Both the position numbers and the translations under genes were made by a program. From Cherax quadricarinatus (lineage: Eukaryota; Arthropoda; Malacostraca; Decapoda; Parastacidae), in NCBI RefSeq assembly GCF_038502225.1, contig NC_091368.1, positions 20,594,164 to 20,658,163 on the forward strand: a stretch of 64,000 nucleotides of DNA, written 5' to 3'. Below, piece by piece: positions 30,245 through 40,934 of this stretch. The notes beneath the pieces are model-generated. The model did no database searches and had not been told where the DNA came from. It saw only the letters and a list, made by a program, of their open reading frames with translations. Within the stretch, counting starts at the first letter, position 1. Each line of letters opens with the position of its first letter.

Positions 30245-30634
30245 TGTCGTGCCGAATATGTAAAACTGGTCAATTAGCAAGAACTCATTTAAAATTAAGT
30301 CCTTTCTAAAATTTTCTCTTATACGTTTAAAGATATATTTTTTTCATTAATGTTAATGAAAAATTTTTTAATTTTGCACCAAAAGAATCTTAGAAAACTT
30401 ACCTAACCTTATTATAACAAGAACAATTTATTTTAGCCTAACCCAACTATAAATATTTTAGATTTGTTTACAGTAATTTAATACTAAACAAACACAGTGA
30501 AATATATTTTTTTCGTTAGGTTCAGAAGGATTTTGGCGAAATTATTGCATACACAAATTTTCACATGTCCTATATGGCAAGATGAGCGTTGCTATTTAAG
30601 CCAAGATCGCAAGTTCTGCCTATTCGGCACGACA
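30245..30634 (-). mobile_element. MITE copy 2, inverted to copy 1
   Basis: 390 bp, the reverse complement of copy 1 with few differences. It has the same termini (TGTCGTGCCGAATA at the left, ATTCGGCACGACA at the right) and TA flanks on both sides. The pair forms an inverted repeat of about 820 bp. Confidence 0.88.
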
Positions 30635-30664
30635 TATATATATATATATATATAATATATATAT

Positions 30665-30697
<33 letters not shown>
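30635..30697. repeat. (TA)n microsatellite
   Basis: An interrupted TA run between MITE copy 2 and the L-D 3' end. Confidence 0.95.
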
Positions 30698-30699
<2 letters not shown>

Positions 30700-33600
30700 A
30701 AGTACCACCTCTATAGCTGGAATGGGGACCTCAGAGAAGACAATAAACGTACCTCAGAGAAAACTCAAGGTTCTCCCCGGAGCTGTTTGAATATTTTCTT
30801 CTCCTACCACCCCCTATATATTTTATATTCTATGTGAACATTTATTAATAAACAGAATACATTTACAGAAAAAACAAACATGAATACAATGGCACAATGT
30901 ATTAAAGATCATGAATTTCCTCCAGCTCCTCCGAGGCTGGACGAGAGCCAAGTATGCAGCAAGCATTTCCCCTCTGGATGGCTATGCTGAGGCGCTGGAA
31001 CATGAAAGCGGCTGCCCTTGGGTCCCTTTTGGTGTCGATGAGTCTGAAACCCAATTCTTTAAGGAAACGTGTGGCATTTTTTCCCCATGATCCCAAGGTC
31101 TCTGATCCCACTGGGACATATTGATACTGTTGGCTTATGTCCCTGTACTTGCTGATCTTGTACTCCTCCCTGTGGTCAGCAGCTCCTCCCTGTCGCCCCA
31201 CACTGTGATGGATGTAGGTGTCAGCCAGTGAGGACACACAGGTATAGTCCCATGCTAAGAGCTTGCCATTCTTCCAAGGATAGATGGTGATCCTGTCGGG
31301 GTGGTTTGCTGGGTTGTGGGTATTGTTGGTTGCTAGTGATCGGGGCTCTCTCTCGGCTGGGCATCCAGCTGTAGCAAGGGTTCTCTTAATGATGTCGTTG
31401 ACCTCATTGTATCTTGCATGCCAGCCCTTGGTTTTCGAACAATTAAGACCATATAGACCGAATTGGTCTGCTTGCGCTTCACCGAAAATACACGTATATT
31501 CTGTTTGAATTGGGGCAGCAAGGCGCAGAGCCACTGCAATACGGAGGGTCTTAGGGTCGAGTCGCGTTCCCATTGCCGATATGGGAACTGTTTGGAGGAA
31601 ATCCCCGGAGTGATGTGCGCTCACAGCCAGGAGATGGGCATTCTCCCTATCTGATGTTGCAGCCCTGAGCATGTTGGCAAGCACCTTTTCAGCGATCGGG
31701 CCATCCCAGCTTGACTGTGAGCCAGTGCTGCACTAGGGTTTGGTGCTGGAGCAGCAAGTGTCTCCCATTCAGTGATGGCACTGGCATAGCTAGGGTCTTC
31801 TATTCCTGCTGAGTCGCTGAGGGTATATGGAAGAATTTGTCTTATCAACTCGTTTGATGCTATGGAAGAGGATAGGAAAGCTGGTAGAGCAATCTGGGAG
31901 GAACTGCGTACTCCTAGCCCTCCAAGCCTGACTGGAAGTGAGGCTTGCAACCACTGTCCATCTTCAAGGGAAAGATTCAATACACTCTCTAGCATGGTCT
32001 TAAGGAGTCATATTCCTTGAGTTTTGGACTGCTGAAGGCTGGGGAGCATCTCAGAAAGTAGGTAAGTTTTGGGATTGACAGGCACCTGGTGAGTAGGTAG
32101 AAGGCATCGTGTGTGTCAATGTCTTTCATCCTGCTTTCCATCGTCCGGAGGTCTGAGACTTTTTTTTCTACGATCAGATCGATGGCATTGGACCCAAGAG
32201 GAGCACCGAGGAGAGTGCTGTTGGCTGGATCAATGGCTCGTGCTCCTGGTAAAACGGCACTGATATTCTGGATCATCTGTTGATTGGTAGAAACTATTTC
32301 ACATTTGGTGGGGTTTAAAGAAAGGCCCAGGCTTTCTCTCATGTCTTTAATTTTACTGATGTCCTCTAGGAGAGATTCTGTTGTGCCCAGTAGGGTACCA
32401 TCGTCCAGGAACCAGATATTGAGCTCGCTGGAGAGTGCTTCTGTGACTTCCTTGATGACCAAACAAAATAGAAAGGGGGCGAGAGGGTCCCCCTGTTGCA
32501 CGCCCTCACATGAGTCAATTTCATGGTCCCCAAACAATAATTTGGAAGTCACACTATAACACGATTATATGAAGGGATAAAGGGAAGGGAAGTTTCTATA
32601 AACTGCTTGGAGAGCAGCATCCCTTCTGACTGAGTTGAAAGCATTGGCAAAGTCCAATTTGACCAAGGCTTTTTCATCGGACATGTTTTTGATACATACT
32701 TGTGCTGCGTGGGCAGCTGCTTCACAGCCCTGTTGAACGCCGAAACCGAGCTGAGTTGGTTTCAGCATTGCAGCAGCCTCTTGACTCACCCTTCTTACTG
32801 CAGCCTTGGCGACTAGGCGCCGAAAGGTGTTACCCACTGCAATGGGCCTGATTCCGCCATCCTTTTTCCGGAGGGCACACAATGAGGCACCAAAGAAAAG
32901 GGGTCTGATGGCCTCTGGGACACTGCTAGCCAGGCACAGGTTGGAAAATTTGCTGAGTTCAGACAGCAGCCTCTCTGAAACCTCACCAAGTGCTGGATTG
33001 TGTATTTGTTTTAAGTGTTGAGGCCTTAAACCAGTGAAACCTCCTGCTGAGCCCTGTGGAAATGACATAGCAGCTTTATACACATCAGCATCCAGTAAGG
33101 TTAGATGTTCTTCTCCTGCTGCAATGTCAGGGAGGCCAATGTTGGTACCGGGAGCCCTGGGTGGATGTTTGTCCTTCAGAGCTTGCGCTGTGCTTGCGTC
33201 CTTGGGAGCGATGGTATCCTCACTGGTTATAAGCCTCAGAGCTCCAATAGTGTTACCCTCTTCTATTTTTTTGCTAATTTGGGCTCTGATTTTTGAGGCG
33301 TCCGGTGCCCTGTTGTTGGCATTTGCCCGGCGGATGTTTGTCGCCTTAGGGGAGAGACGGACGAGGTTGTCATCCCTTGGGAATGCATTTATTGCCCTAA
33401 TAACATGTGTTGCTAGTGACTTGTCCCTCCTTGGTGGGACAGCGAAACAGGCATTGCCAAAAAGCAGTTGTGCCAGGATCTGTTGTTTGAAGGAGCATCG
33501 TTTACTTTCTTCAGAAGGTCAGTGAATTTGCTAGCAGCTTGAGGGCGAGCTGCTTTGGGGATTTGTGTCAGAGTTCTGGTGGATGTTAATTTGCTTGCAG

Positions 33601-33960
33601 ATTTGAGGTCCTCTGTAGAGGTGAAGTCACGGTAGCTGTCAGCCCTGTCTGCTGGTGGAGGCTGTTGGTTGTTCTCATTTGGAGCTCTCCTGGAGCCTAG
33701 ACATCCATTGTGTGCACGGATGTTATCAGTTGTGGGATTGAGTACACATTCCCTGTGGCACACCTGGCAGATGCCTCGTGCACGACAGCTTTGGCTCTGT
33801 CGTGAAGATTCCTGGGAACCCGCGACTTGTGACATTGCTGATATCGTGAGGGTGGGAAGGCGCCAGCTGTGGGGTGACGGGTGAAGGGCAGCATGGATGC
33901 ATGGGGGATGAGGGTGGGGGAGTAGCGAGCGGCGGAACTTGTAATTGGTGGGGCACTAAA
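30698..33960 (-). mobile_element. LINE L-D with likely restriction-like endonuclease
   Basis: A minus-strand element: 3' untranslated region at 30698-30901, one broken coding region at 30902-33835 and a GC-rich 5' part to about 33960. It has no APE-type endonuclease upstream of RT, but a separate C-terminal domain downstream of RT. This is the layout of R2-type and related LINEs. Confidence 0.75.
30902..33835 (-). pseudogene. L-D protein: zinc finger, RT, C-terminal nuclease-like
   Basis: In order: an N-terminal Cys/His finger (CQVCHRECVLNPTTDN, then HNGC), a linker, and RT with GASLCALRKKDGGIRPIAVG, LVKLDFANAFNSVRR, GVQQGDPLAPFLFCLV and the active site FLDDGTLLG. The thumb follows (CLSIPKLTYFLRC), and then a C-terminal domain with HPDRITIYPWKNGKLLAWDY, a PD-x(n)-D pattern like the restriction-like endonuclease of R2/Utopia-type elements. 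RT motif 4 (QQGDP) fits such elements better than CR1. At least four frameshifts (about 33500, 33080, 31990, 31650) inactivate it. RT is firm; the nuclease is a motif-level inference. Confidence 0.75.
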
Positions 33961-34426
33961 AGGCAGTGGTCCTAGGCTGGGATGAGGGGAGGGGATCAGG
34001 AATGGGGGGAGGGAGTGGCTCTGTGAGTTCGCTCAAGATGCACATCACCGACTAACTTTTGCTAATTGTTATACACTTTTTGTTCCATTAGAAAAAACCT
34101 TCGCCATTTGGCACACTAATCACCATGCCCACACTATTAACCGAGGTGTTCTGTTCACCATCCAATGACCGTGTCGTGGGCGGCCACTTCCTCCCCCAGC
34201 CCACGACCCCAGCCGGTCACAGATGTAAACAAAACCTCCTCCACACCTCCACTGGCAGGATCCCCTCACCGCCGCTACTCCCCAAATCCCAACATGCACA
34301 CTGCACTTTCACTGATACAGAAGCAACGGTCTGATGCAGAGGATTGTCACAACTCTGTGATCTCCGGTGGATACTCACGATGATGTCTGCCGAAACTAGC
34401 CCGCGTAAACCATGCTGTTTCTTGGT
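33961..34426. other. Unassigned DNA upstream of L-E
   Basis: GC-richer than its surroundings, with GGGATGAGGGGAGGGGATC-type purine stretches to 34020. It may be the L-D 5' end or the leader of L-E. The short open frames on the plus strand are proline-rich and overlap each other, and I recognise none. Confidence 0.4.
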
Positions 34427-35620
34427 TTACACACACTTGATACTGGAGTTCCGCAGGGAAGTGTCCTTGGTCCCCTGCTCTTCCTCATATACATCAATGA
34501 CCTTCCAAACGTATCCCAACACCTGAAACCCATTCTCTTTGCTGATGACACGACTTATGTCATCTCTCACCCTAATCTTGCCACCCTCAACACCATTGTG
34601 AATGAGGAGCTGATTAAAATATCGACTTGGATGACAGCCAATAAACTTACGCTTAACACTGACAAAACTTACTATATTATGTTTGGTAGCAGAGCAGGAG
34701 ATGCACAAATTAACATTAAGATTGACAACACTCTAATTACCAGAAATAATGGGGGAAAATTCCTAGGCTTATACCTTGACAACAACCTGAATTTCAGCAC
34801 CCATATCCAGCATATAGCCAAAAAAGTATCCAAAACGGTTGGGATCCTCTCCAAGATACGATACTACGTGCCGCAAAATGCCCTTCTCACACTATACCAC
34901 TCACTTATTTATCCATACCTCACCTATGCTATTTGTGCTTGGGGATCAACTGCAGCAACACACCTAAAGCCAATAATAACCCAACAAAAAGCTGCAGTAA
35001 GAATAATCACTAAATCCCATCCCTGGCAGCATACCCCCTACTCTTCAAAGATCTAAACTTACTCCCAGTTCAGTACATCCACACTTACTACTGTGCAATC
35101 TATATCTACAGGGCCTTAAACTCTAATATCAACCTTGACCTAAAACGCTTTCTTGATAGTTGTGACAGAACCCACAGGCATAACACCAGAAACAAACATC
35201 TCTACGACATTCCCCGTGTCCGACTAAACCTTTACAAAAATTCAATGTATGTCAAAGGCCCTAAAATCTGGAATACCCTACCTGAGAACTCTAGAACTGC
35301 AGACACATTCATCACCTTCAAAACTACCATTAGAAAACATCTCCCTGATACACCCCGTCAACTAACTACACGAATACCACCTGGTGGTTCACACTTACAC
35401 TCGCTCACTCATTTGACCATAAACAGAAATATTAATCTCAGTCTTAAAATAATGAATCCTGTGATACTCCAATACTGAAACTATATACTGTGCCAAAACA
35501 AAAGCATTCACATTGCTAAACTCACAAACTAGTATTTAGTCACTTAGCCATAATACCAACTTACCTCATAATTTGTAATATTTTACAATTAAGAATAAAA
35601 CTAAGTATGCCCGAAATGCC
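34427..35620 (+). pseudogene. LINE L-E, RT C-terminal part
   Basis: Starts within RT motif 4 (TGVPQGSVLGPLLFLIYIND), then the active site LFADDTTYV, MTANKLTLNTDKTYYIMFG, GKFLGLYLDNNLNFSTHIQ, LTLYHSLIYPYLTYAICAWG and, after a frameshift near 35050, YVKGPKIWNTLPEN and FKTTIRKHL. This is a Jockey-superfamily LINE distinct from L-B and CR1. It is 5'-truncated at 34427. The first 214 codons are open, so decay is modest. Confidence 0.82.
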
Positions 35621-35628
35621 TAGCCATG

Positions 35629-35811
35629 TTGATAAATTAGACACATGTGCAACTCTTGGGTATCTTTATTGAGGAAACGTTTCGCCACACAGTGGCTTCA
35701 TCAGTCCATACACAGGAGAAACTTGAAGAACAGGAGGAGAATGAGGTAATCAGTCCCTCAACCTTAAGTTGATGTGGTCAGTCCATCAATCTTGAATAGA
35801 ATACGATTCTA
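35629..35811 (-). repeat. Hammerhead-like foldback, copy 5, single arm
   Basis: GATAAATTAGACACATGTGC, AGGAAACGTTTCGCCACACA, GTGGCTTCATCAGTCC and the AATCAGTCCCTCAACC stretch match one arm of copy 7 (53588-54055). The second arm is absent; instead Tigger transposase sequence begins at 35812. On the minus strand the hammerhead-like core CTGATGA...GAAAC is intact. Confidence 0.85.
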
Positions 35812-36551
35812 TTGTTGGTGGGAGATAGTGTTGTGGAGTCGATCATTTGTGAAAAGGCAAAGCAGTTGCATGCGGATCTCGTAAAGAGAATGCCTGGAAT
35901 GAGTGCTGCTGTTAGTGAATTTAGGGCCAGCAAATGCTGGTTTGAGAGATTTAAGAAGCGTAGTGGCATACACAGTGTTGTAAGGCATGGCGAGGCTTCA
36001 ACTTCTGATAAATGTGCCTCCGAAGCACTTGTAAATGAATTCAAGGGGTAGGTAGAGGCTAAAGGAATCATCCCTCAACAAGTGACGAAAAAGGCCTCTT
36101 TTGGATGAAAATGCCAAAGAGGACCTACATCACAGAGGAGGAAAAGTTGCTGACAGGACACGAGCCTTTGAAAGACAGTGTGTTCAAGAAAAGCAATGTC
36201 GTCAAGAGTAAATTGTGTGTGTTGTGGAAGGCTAATAATAAGGCATGGGTCACAAGGCACATTTTCATTGACTGGGTCCATGAAGTGTTTGGCCCGAATG
36301 CAAAAAAAATACCTCCAGGAAAATAAAATGCCACGCGTCTCCTTTTACTGGACAATGCTCCTGTTCATCCTCCAAACTTGGTAGACCAATTGTATCTGGA
36401 GTTAAGTTTTATAACAGTGAAGTTCTTGCCTCCTAACACCACTCATCTCATCTAGCCCATTGACAAACATGCTATTTCTAATTTCAAAAAACTCTACACG
36501 AAATCAGTGTTTCAAAGGTGCTTTGAAGTGTTCTTGGACATTGACTTGACA
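35812..36551 (+). pseudogene. Tigger/pogo-type transposase, first part
   Basis: The plus strand reads QLHADLVKRMPGMSA, then CWFERFKKRSGIHSVVRHGE (second half of the CENP-B-like DNA-binding region), followed across frameshifts by the DDE part: KMPKRTYITEEEK, NVVKSKLCVLWKANNKAWVT, IFIDWVHEVFGP and NTTHLI-like residues. It belongs to the pogo/Tigger group, which moves DNA between TA sites. The N-terminus is missing beyond a foldback arm. At 36551 a CR1 interrupts it; the remaining C-terminus is at 42844-43480. Confidence 0.85.
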
Positions 36552-37186
36552 TATGAACATAAGAACATAAGAAAGGAGGAACATTGCAGCAGGAGTGTTG
36601 GCCCATACTAGGCAGGTCCTTTACAATCCATCCTGCTAAGAAGACATTTGCCCAGCCCAATTTTCAATGCCACCCAAGAAATAAGCTCTGTTAACTCTAT
36701 CCACTCATATGCAAGTCCCACTCAAATCCATCCCCTCTCACTCACGCATTTATCCAACCTAAATTTGAAACTACCCAAGGTTTTAGCTCAATAACCCAGC
36801 TAGGTAGACTGTTCCACTCATCAACTACCCTATTTCCAAACCAATACTTTCCTATATCCTTTCTAAATCTAAACTTGTCTAATTTGAATCCATTACTGGG
36901 GGTTCTCTCTTGGAGAGAGATCCTCAAGACCTTATTTATATCCCATTTATTAATACCCATCATTCACTTACACTTCGATCATTTCTCCCCTCATTCTTCG
37001 TTTAATAAGTGAATGTAATTTAAGGGTCTTCAATCTTTCTTCATAAGGAAGATTTCTAATGCTATGAATTAATTTAGTCATTCTACGCTGAATGTTTTCA
37101 AACGAATTTATGTCTATTCTGTAATATGGAGACCAGAAATGAGCAGCATAATCTAGGTGAGGCCTTACTAATGATGTATAAAGCTG
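36552..37186 (-). pseudogene. CR1-3 RT C-terminus and 3' end
   Basis: Encodes LVRPHLDYAAHFWSPYYRID-like sequence, RRMTKLIHSIRNLPYEE-like sequence, the RTPSNGFKLDKFRFRKDIGK stretch and WFGNRVVDEWNSLPS. It closely matches CR1-2. A frameshift near 36965 interrupts it. Confidence 0.88.
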
Positions 37187-37311
37187 TAATGGTTTAGAAA
37201 GACACTATGACATATTTATTAGAAAATGTTTCGGTCCTGGGACCTTGGTAGGAAGACATTATATATATAGGCGGAGAGTGAGGTGTGACGCACGTGACCT
37301 GAGGAATGCCA

Positions 37312-37386
37312 TAAGAACATAAGAACATAAGAATGAAGGAACACTGTAGAAGGCCTACTGACCCATGCGAGGCAGGTCCTTATCAA
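37312..37386 (-). repeat. Very short CR1 3' end in PLE-1 3' region
   Basis: ATAAGAACATAAGAACATAA followed by GGAACACTGTAGAAGGCC and GCGAGGCAGGTCC is a CR1 3' end truncated to about 75 bp. It lies within the PLE-1 3' untranslated region, in the same orientation. Confidence 0.8.
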
Positions 37387-37426
37387 AACAACCTCTACCT
37401 ATGATGAGGACGGGTAGACGATGAAA

Positions 37427-37765
37427 TCATGTGACTCCTGTGTTGTTGGGTTGGTGGTGCTTAAGTATCATGTATGCCAATGTTTTTGAAATTTTGTAGT
37501 TTCCAGTGTTGCGTTCTATACTGTCGGTGACGGCGATTAGTGAGGCTTCTAGGCACCGTCGGCGTCTGAGGTCTGGTTCGGTGAGAATGAGTTGTGCCTC
37601 ATTCCAGTTCATCAAATGTCCCGTGGAGTCTCTGTGGAGGACACAGGTGTACCTTACATCGTCTCTGTTAGAGGCATTTCGATGCTCATTCAGGTGGACT
37701 GCAAGATCTCTGCCTGTCTCGCCTACACATTTCTTGGGACAGAACCCACAGGGGATAGTGTAGAC
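37427..37765 (-). pseudogene. PLE-1 GIY-YIG endonuclease, C-terminal part
   Basis: Across the inserted repeat, the preceding codons give GVYTI and this segment continues PCGFCPKKCVGETGRDL and VHLNEHRNA, the GIY-YIG nuclease of Penelope elements. The paired cysteines (CGFC) of the linked zinc-binding motif are present. The second tyrosine position is Cys and the usual catalytic Arg position is His (VHLNEH), so the enzyme is probably inactive even apart from the insertion. The C-terminus runs to NNTGVT at 37427. Confidence 0.85.
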
Positions 37766-38413
37766 TTAAGAAATCGTAATGACACGATTGCAAATAAACC
37801 ATACCCCCGGCCGGGATTGAACCCGCGGTCATAGAGTCTCAAAACTCCAGCCCGTCGCGCTAGCCACTAGACCAGCCAGCCACAATAAGATTCATCCAAC
37901 TAGGTATATTTCTACACCATAGGAAAGTTAGCACAGGCACCTCTGTGACCACAAATGCAAGTTTTTACAGACGAATCTCCAGCTAGCGTGGCCGTGGCGA
38001 ACTCTAGCTCAAGTCCCTTCACTGCCGTCAACATGACTTAAGAAATCGTAATGACACGATTGCAAATAAACCATACCCCCGGCCGGGATTGAACCCGCGG
38101 TCATAGAGTCTCAAAACTCCAGCCCGTCGCGGGGTATGGTTTATTTGCAATCGTGTCATTACGATTTCTTAAGTCATGTTGACGGCAGTGAAGGGACTTG
38201 AGCTAGAGTTCGCCACGGCCACGCTAGCTGGAGATTCGTCTGTAAAAACTTGCATTTGTGGTCACAGAGGTGCCTGTGCTAACTTTCCTATGGTGTAGAA
38301 ATATACCTAGTTGGATGAATCTTATTGTGGCTGGCTGGTCTAGTGGCTAGCGCGACGGGCTGGAGTTTTGAGACTCTATGACCGCGGGTTCAATCCCGGC
38401 CGGGGGTATGGTT
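37766..38413. repeat. Inverted pair of tRNA-like repeats
   Basis: A 648-bp insertion with a 12-bp duplication GATAGTGTAGAC (37754-37765 and 38414-38425). A unit of 272 bp (37766-38037) starts to repeat head-to-tail at 38038. After about 93 bp, at 38131, the sequence turns round into the reverse complement. Each unit holds TGGTCTAGTGGCTAGCGCG (box A) and CGGGTTCAATCCCGG (box B), so it has a polymerase III-type promoter and a tRNA-like T arm. The two full units point towards opposite outer ends of the insert. Confidence 0.9.
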
Positions 38414-38425
38414 GATAGTGTAGAC

Positions 38426-39577
38426 GCCTGCTGCAGAAGTTAGAGGTGTGGGGCTGCGTTTCGTAGTGAGGTCTTTGACAGAGGATGTGTTTATGGTGGA
38501 AACGTTGATGTTACTCATAGCAAGTGCCCGGCGAGTATTCGTGGCAACATCGCCACATGGGAGTACTATGAACTGTTTAGGGGGCTGTTCCATGGGCGGT
38601 TTGTTGAGAATAGCTTGTGCCTTGAGTCTGCAATCTCGGATGAAGAAAGATGGGAACTGAAGACGTGTAAAGGCTTGTGTTATGTAAGTGCATTCTTCTT
38701 CTAGAAAACAAGGGCTGGAGATGCGAAGAGCTCTCAAGAAGAAGCCCATGAGGACTCCTCTCTTAGTGCGGGTGTCTTGGTGTGAATAAAAGTGTATAAG
38801 ATCGTCCTTGTTGGTAGGTTTTCTATACACTTTGAAGAGAAGTTTGTCACTGTCGGGAGATCTGCACAGTAGAACGTCGAGGAAAGGAAGTTTGCCATCA
38901 TTTTCGAGTTCAAGTGTAAATTTTATTGATGGTTCAACAGCATTGATCTTGTTGAGAAGGGCTTGGATATTAACACGTCTTGGATAGAAAACCAATACAT
39001 CATCAACGTATCTTAGCCAGGTAACGGTGTTGGGAATGAGGGTGCTGAATTTCTGTCTCCAGGTTTTCCATGAAGAGGTTGGCAAGCACAGCACTGAGCG
39101 GGCTGCCCATTGCCATCCCAAAGCATTGTTTGTAACAGTTGTCCTGATACTTGAAGAAGTTGAAATTAACACAAAGTTCCACTAGATTGATGAAATCTAG
39201 AAGATTTAAAGGGAGGTCGTGGTTTTCAGTGAGCCTCTGTCTCAGAATGTTGATTGCAGCGTCAGTAGGAACGTTGGTGAAGAGGGCTGTGACATCGAAG
39301 GAAGCCATGCTTTTGTTTTTGACATTCAGGTTGGAAATTCGGGAGAGAAGGTCACCTGAGTGTTTGAGGTGGGCTTGACTGATGGTGCCCAGAAGCGCTG
39401 AAAGGTATTTGGCAAGGTGGCCGGCTAGTCTGTGTGGTGCACTCCCTATGCCCGAAGTGATAGGCCGTAGTGGGATGCCAGGTTTGTGTGTCTTAGGAAG
39501 GCCATACAGACATGCTGGTTTCGGTTGACCTGGTAAAAGTTTAAGTAGTTTTTTGCCTTGTTCTGGCATCCCACTCC
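38426..39577 (-). pseudogene. PLE-1 reverse transcriptase
   Basis: RT motifs of Penelope type in order: ACLYGLPKTHKPGIPLRPI, MASFDVTALFTNVP (first Asp), FGMAMGSPLSAVLANLF, LRYVDDVLVFYPRR (active site), LPFLDVLLCRSPDSDKL and VYRKPTNKDDLIHFYSH, ending in AAGVYTI where the repeat insertion begins. Penelope RTs prime on 3' ends and are related to telomerase. A frameshift near 39010 separates the first part from the YVDD part. The N-terminus is missing because the element is truncated at 39577. Confidence 0.88.
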
Positions 39578-40632
39578 GGTTACTGCTTATCATAACCCCC
39601 AAGTCCTTCTCGCAATATGTATGGCTAAGTTCTACATTATTTACCTTGTAAGTGCTAGGGTTATGGATACTCCAGAGCTTCAGAACTTCGTATTTATCTA
39701 CATTGAACTGCATCTGCCACTTTTCTGACCAGGTATTGAGTTTGTCTAAATCCTCCTGAAGTTCCCTGATATCTACGTTTGAATCAATTATCTTACCAAT
39801 CTTTGTGTCATCGGGGAATTTGCTCATTTCATTAATAATTCCCTCATCAAGATCATTGATATGTATTATAAACAACAACGGGCCCAAGACTGATCCCTGT
39901 GGCACGCCACTTGTTACAGATCCCCACTCGGATTTAACCCCATTTATGGACACTCTCTGCTTCCTGTCAGTGAGCCATGACTCGATCCATGAGAGCACTT
40001 TTTCCCCAATGCCATGAGCTGTCACTTTCTTTAGCAGTCTCTGGTGTGGTACTCTATTAAGAGCCTTACTAAAATCTAAGTAAATAATATAAAGTTCTTT
40101 ATCGTGATCAATAGCCTCAAAAGATTTACTGAAGAAAATTAATAAATTGGTTAGACAAGACCGGCCTCTCGTGAATCCATGCTGAGTATCATTAATCAGA
40201 TTATGCTTATCCAGATGGCTTCTTATAATCTCGGCTATAATTGACTCTAGTAATTTGCCTACAATTGAGGTCAGGCTTACTGGGCGGCAATTTGAAGGTA
40301 ACGACTTGTCCCCTGTTTTAAAAATTGGAATTACATTAGCCATCTTCCATATATCAGACACCACCTGTTTGAAGAGATAAATTAAAAATAATAGTTAATG
40401 GTTCCCAGAGTTCCATTTTGTATTCCTTAAGAACCCTTGAAAAAACCTCATCAGGACCCGGCGACTTATTTTGCTTCAGTCTGTCTATCTGCTTCACAAC
40501 CATTTCACTAGTGACTGTGAAGTTACATAATTTATCTTCTTCTGGCCCACTATAAAAATTAATTACTGGAATATTGTTAGTGTTTTCCTGTGTAAAAACC
40601 GAGAGAAAATAATTATTTAAAATCGAGCACAT
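39578..40632 (-). pseudogene. CR1-3 RT, N-terminal two thirds
   Basis: MANVIPIFKTGDKSLPSNCR, QHGFTRGRSC, IIYLDFSKALNRVPHQRLL, SGVPQGSVLGPLLFIIHIND, the active site KFPDDTKIG (Pro in place of the usual Ala), FNVDKYEVLKL and EKDLGVMISSN, then an abrupt switch to PLE-1. A frameshift lies near 40360. The changed active-site context suggests a dead RT. Confidence 0.88.
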
Positions 40633-40934
40633 TTCGTTCTCTTGTCAGTAAGATGCCCATAGTTATTTTTAAGGGGACCTATCTTATCTCTAACTTTTGT
40701 TCTATACACCTGTTAAACACTTTTTGGGTTAGTTTTCGAATCCCTAGCAACTTTAATTTCATAGTCCCTTTTACCTTTTCTTATCCCCTTTTTAACGTCA
40801 CTCTTAATGTCAGTATAGTAATTCATAAGATGACCATCACCATTTTGATACGCCTATAAATTCCTTAATGCCCTAAAAGATATTTGAGCCTATTATTCAT
40901 CCATTTTGGGTCATTTCTATTTGATCTAATTTCT

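Larger units (their letters stand above)
37187..39577 (-). mobile_element. Penelope-like element (PLE-1), 5'-truncated
   Basis: Inserted into CR1-3 with loss of about 95 bp of target. On the minus strand: RT (39577 to about 38460), a linker, a GIY-YIG endonuclease (interrupted), then a 3' untranslated region with GGTCC, a short loop, GGACC and GAAAC at 37228-37244, followed by an AATAAA stretch. That 3' hairpin-GAAAC arrangement resembles the hammerhead-like foldbacks elsewhere in the window. A tRNA-like inverted repeat (37766-38413) lies in the GIY-YIG domain. Confidence 0.9.

Noticed and set aside
34125..34383. Overlapping Pro/Thr-rich frames upstream of L-E
   Set aside because: Two frames over the same bases with no recognisable motif; probably leader sequence of a LINE.
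37840..37900. A functional tRNA gene
   Set aside because: Box A, box B and a T arm are visible, but the unit occurs repeatedly with long non-tRNA flanks and lacks a convincing full cloverleaf; it is a tRNA-derived repeat.
39003..40364. A single 453-codon protein
   Set aside because: It is a chance in-frame fusion of CR1-3 RT (39578-40364) and PLE-1 RT (39003-39577) at an insertion junction.
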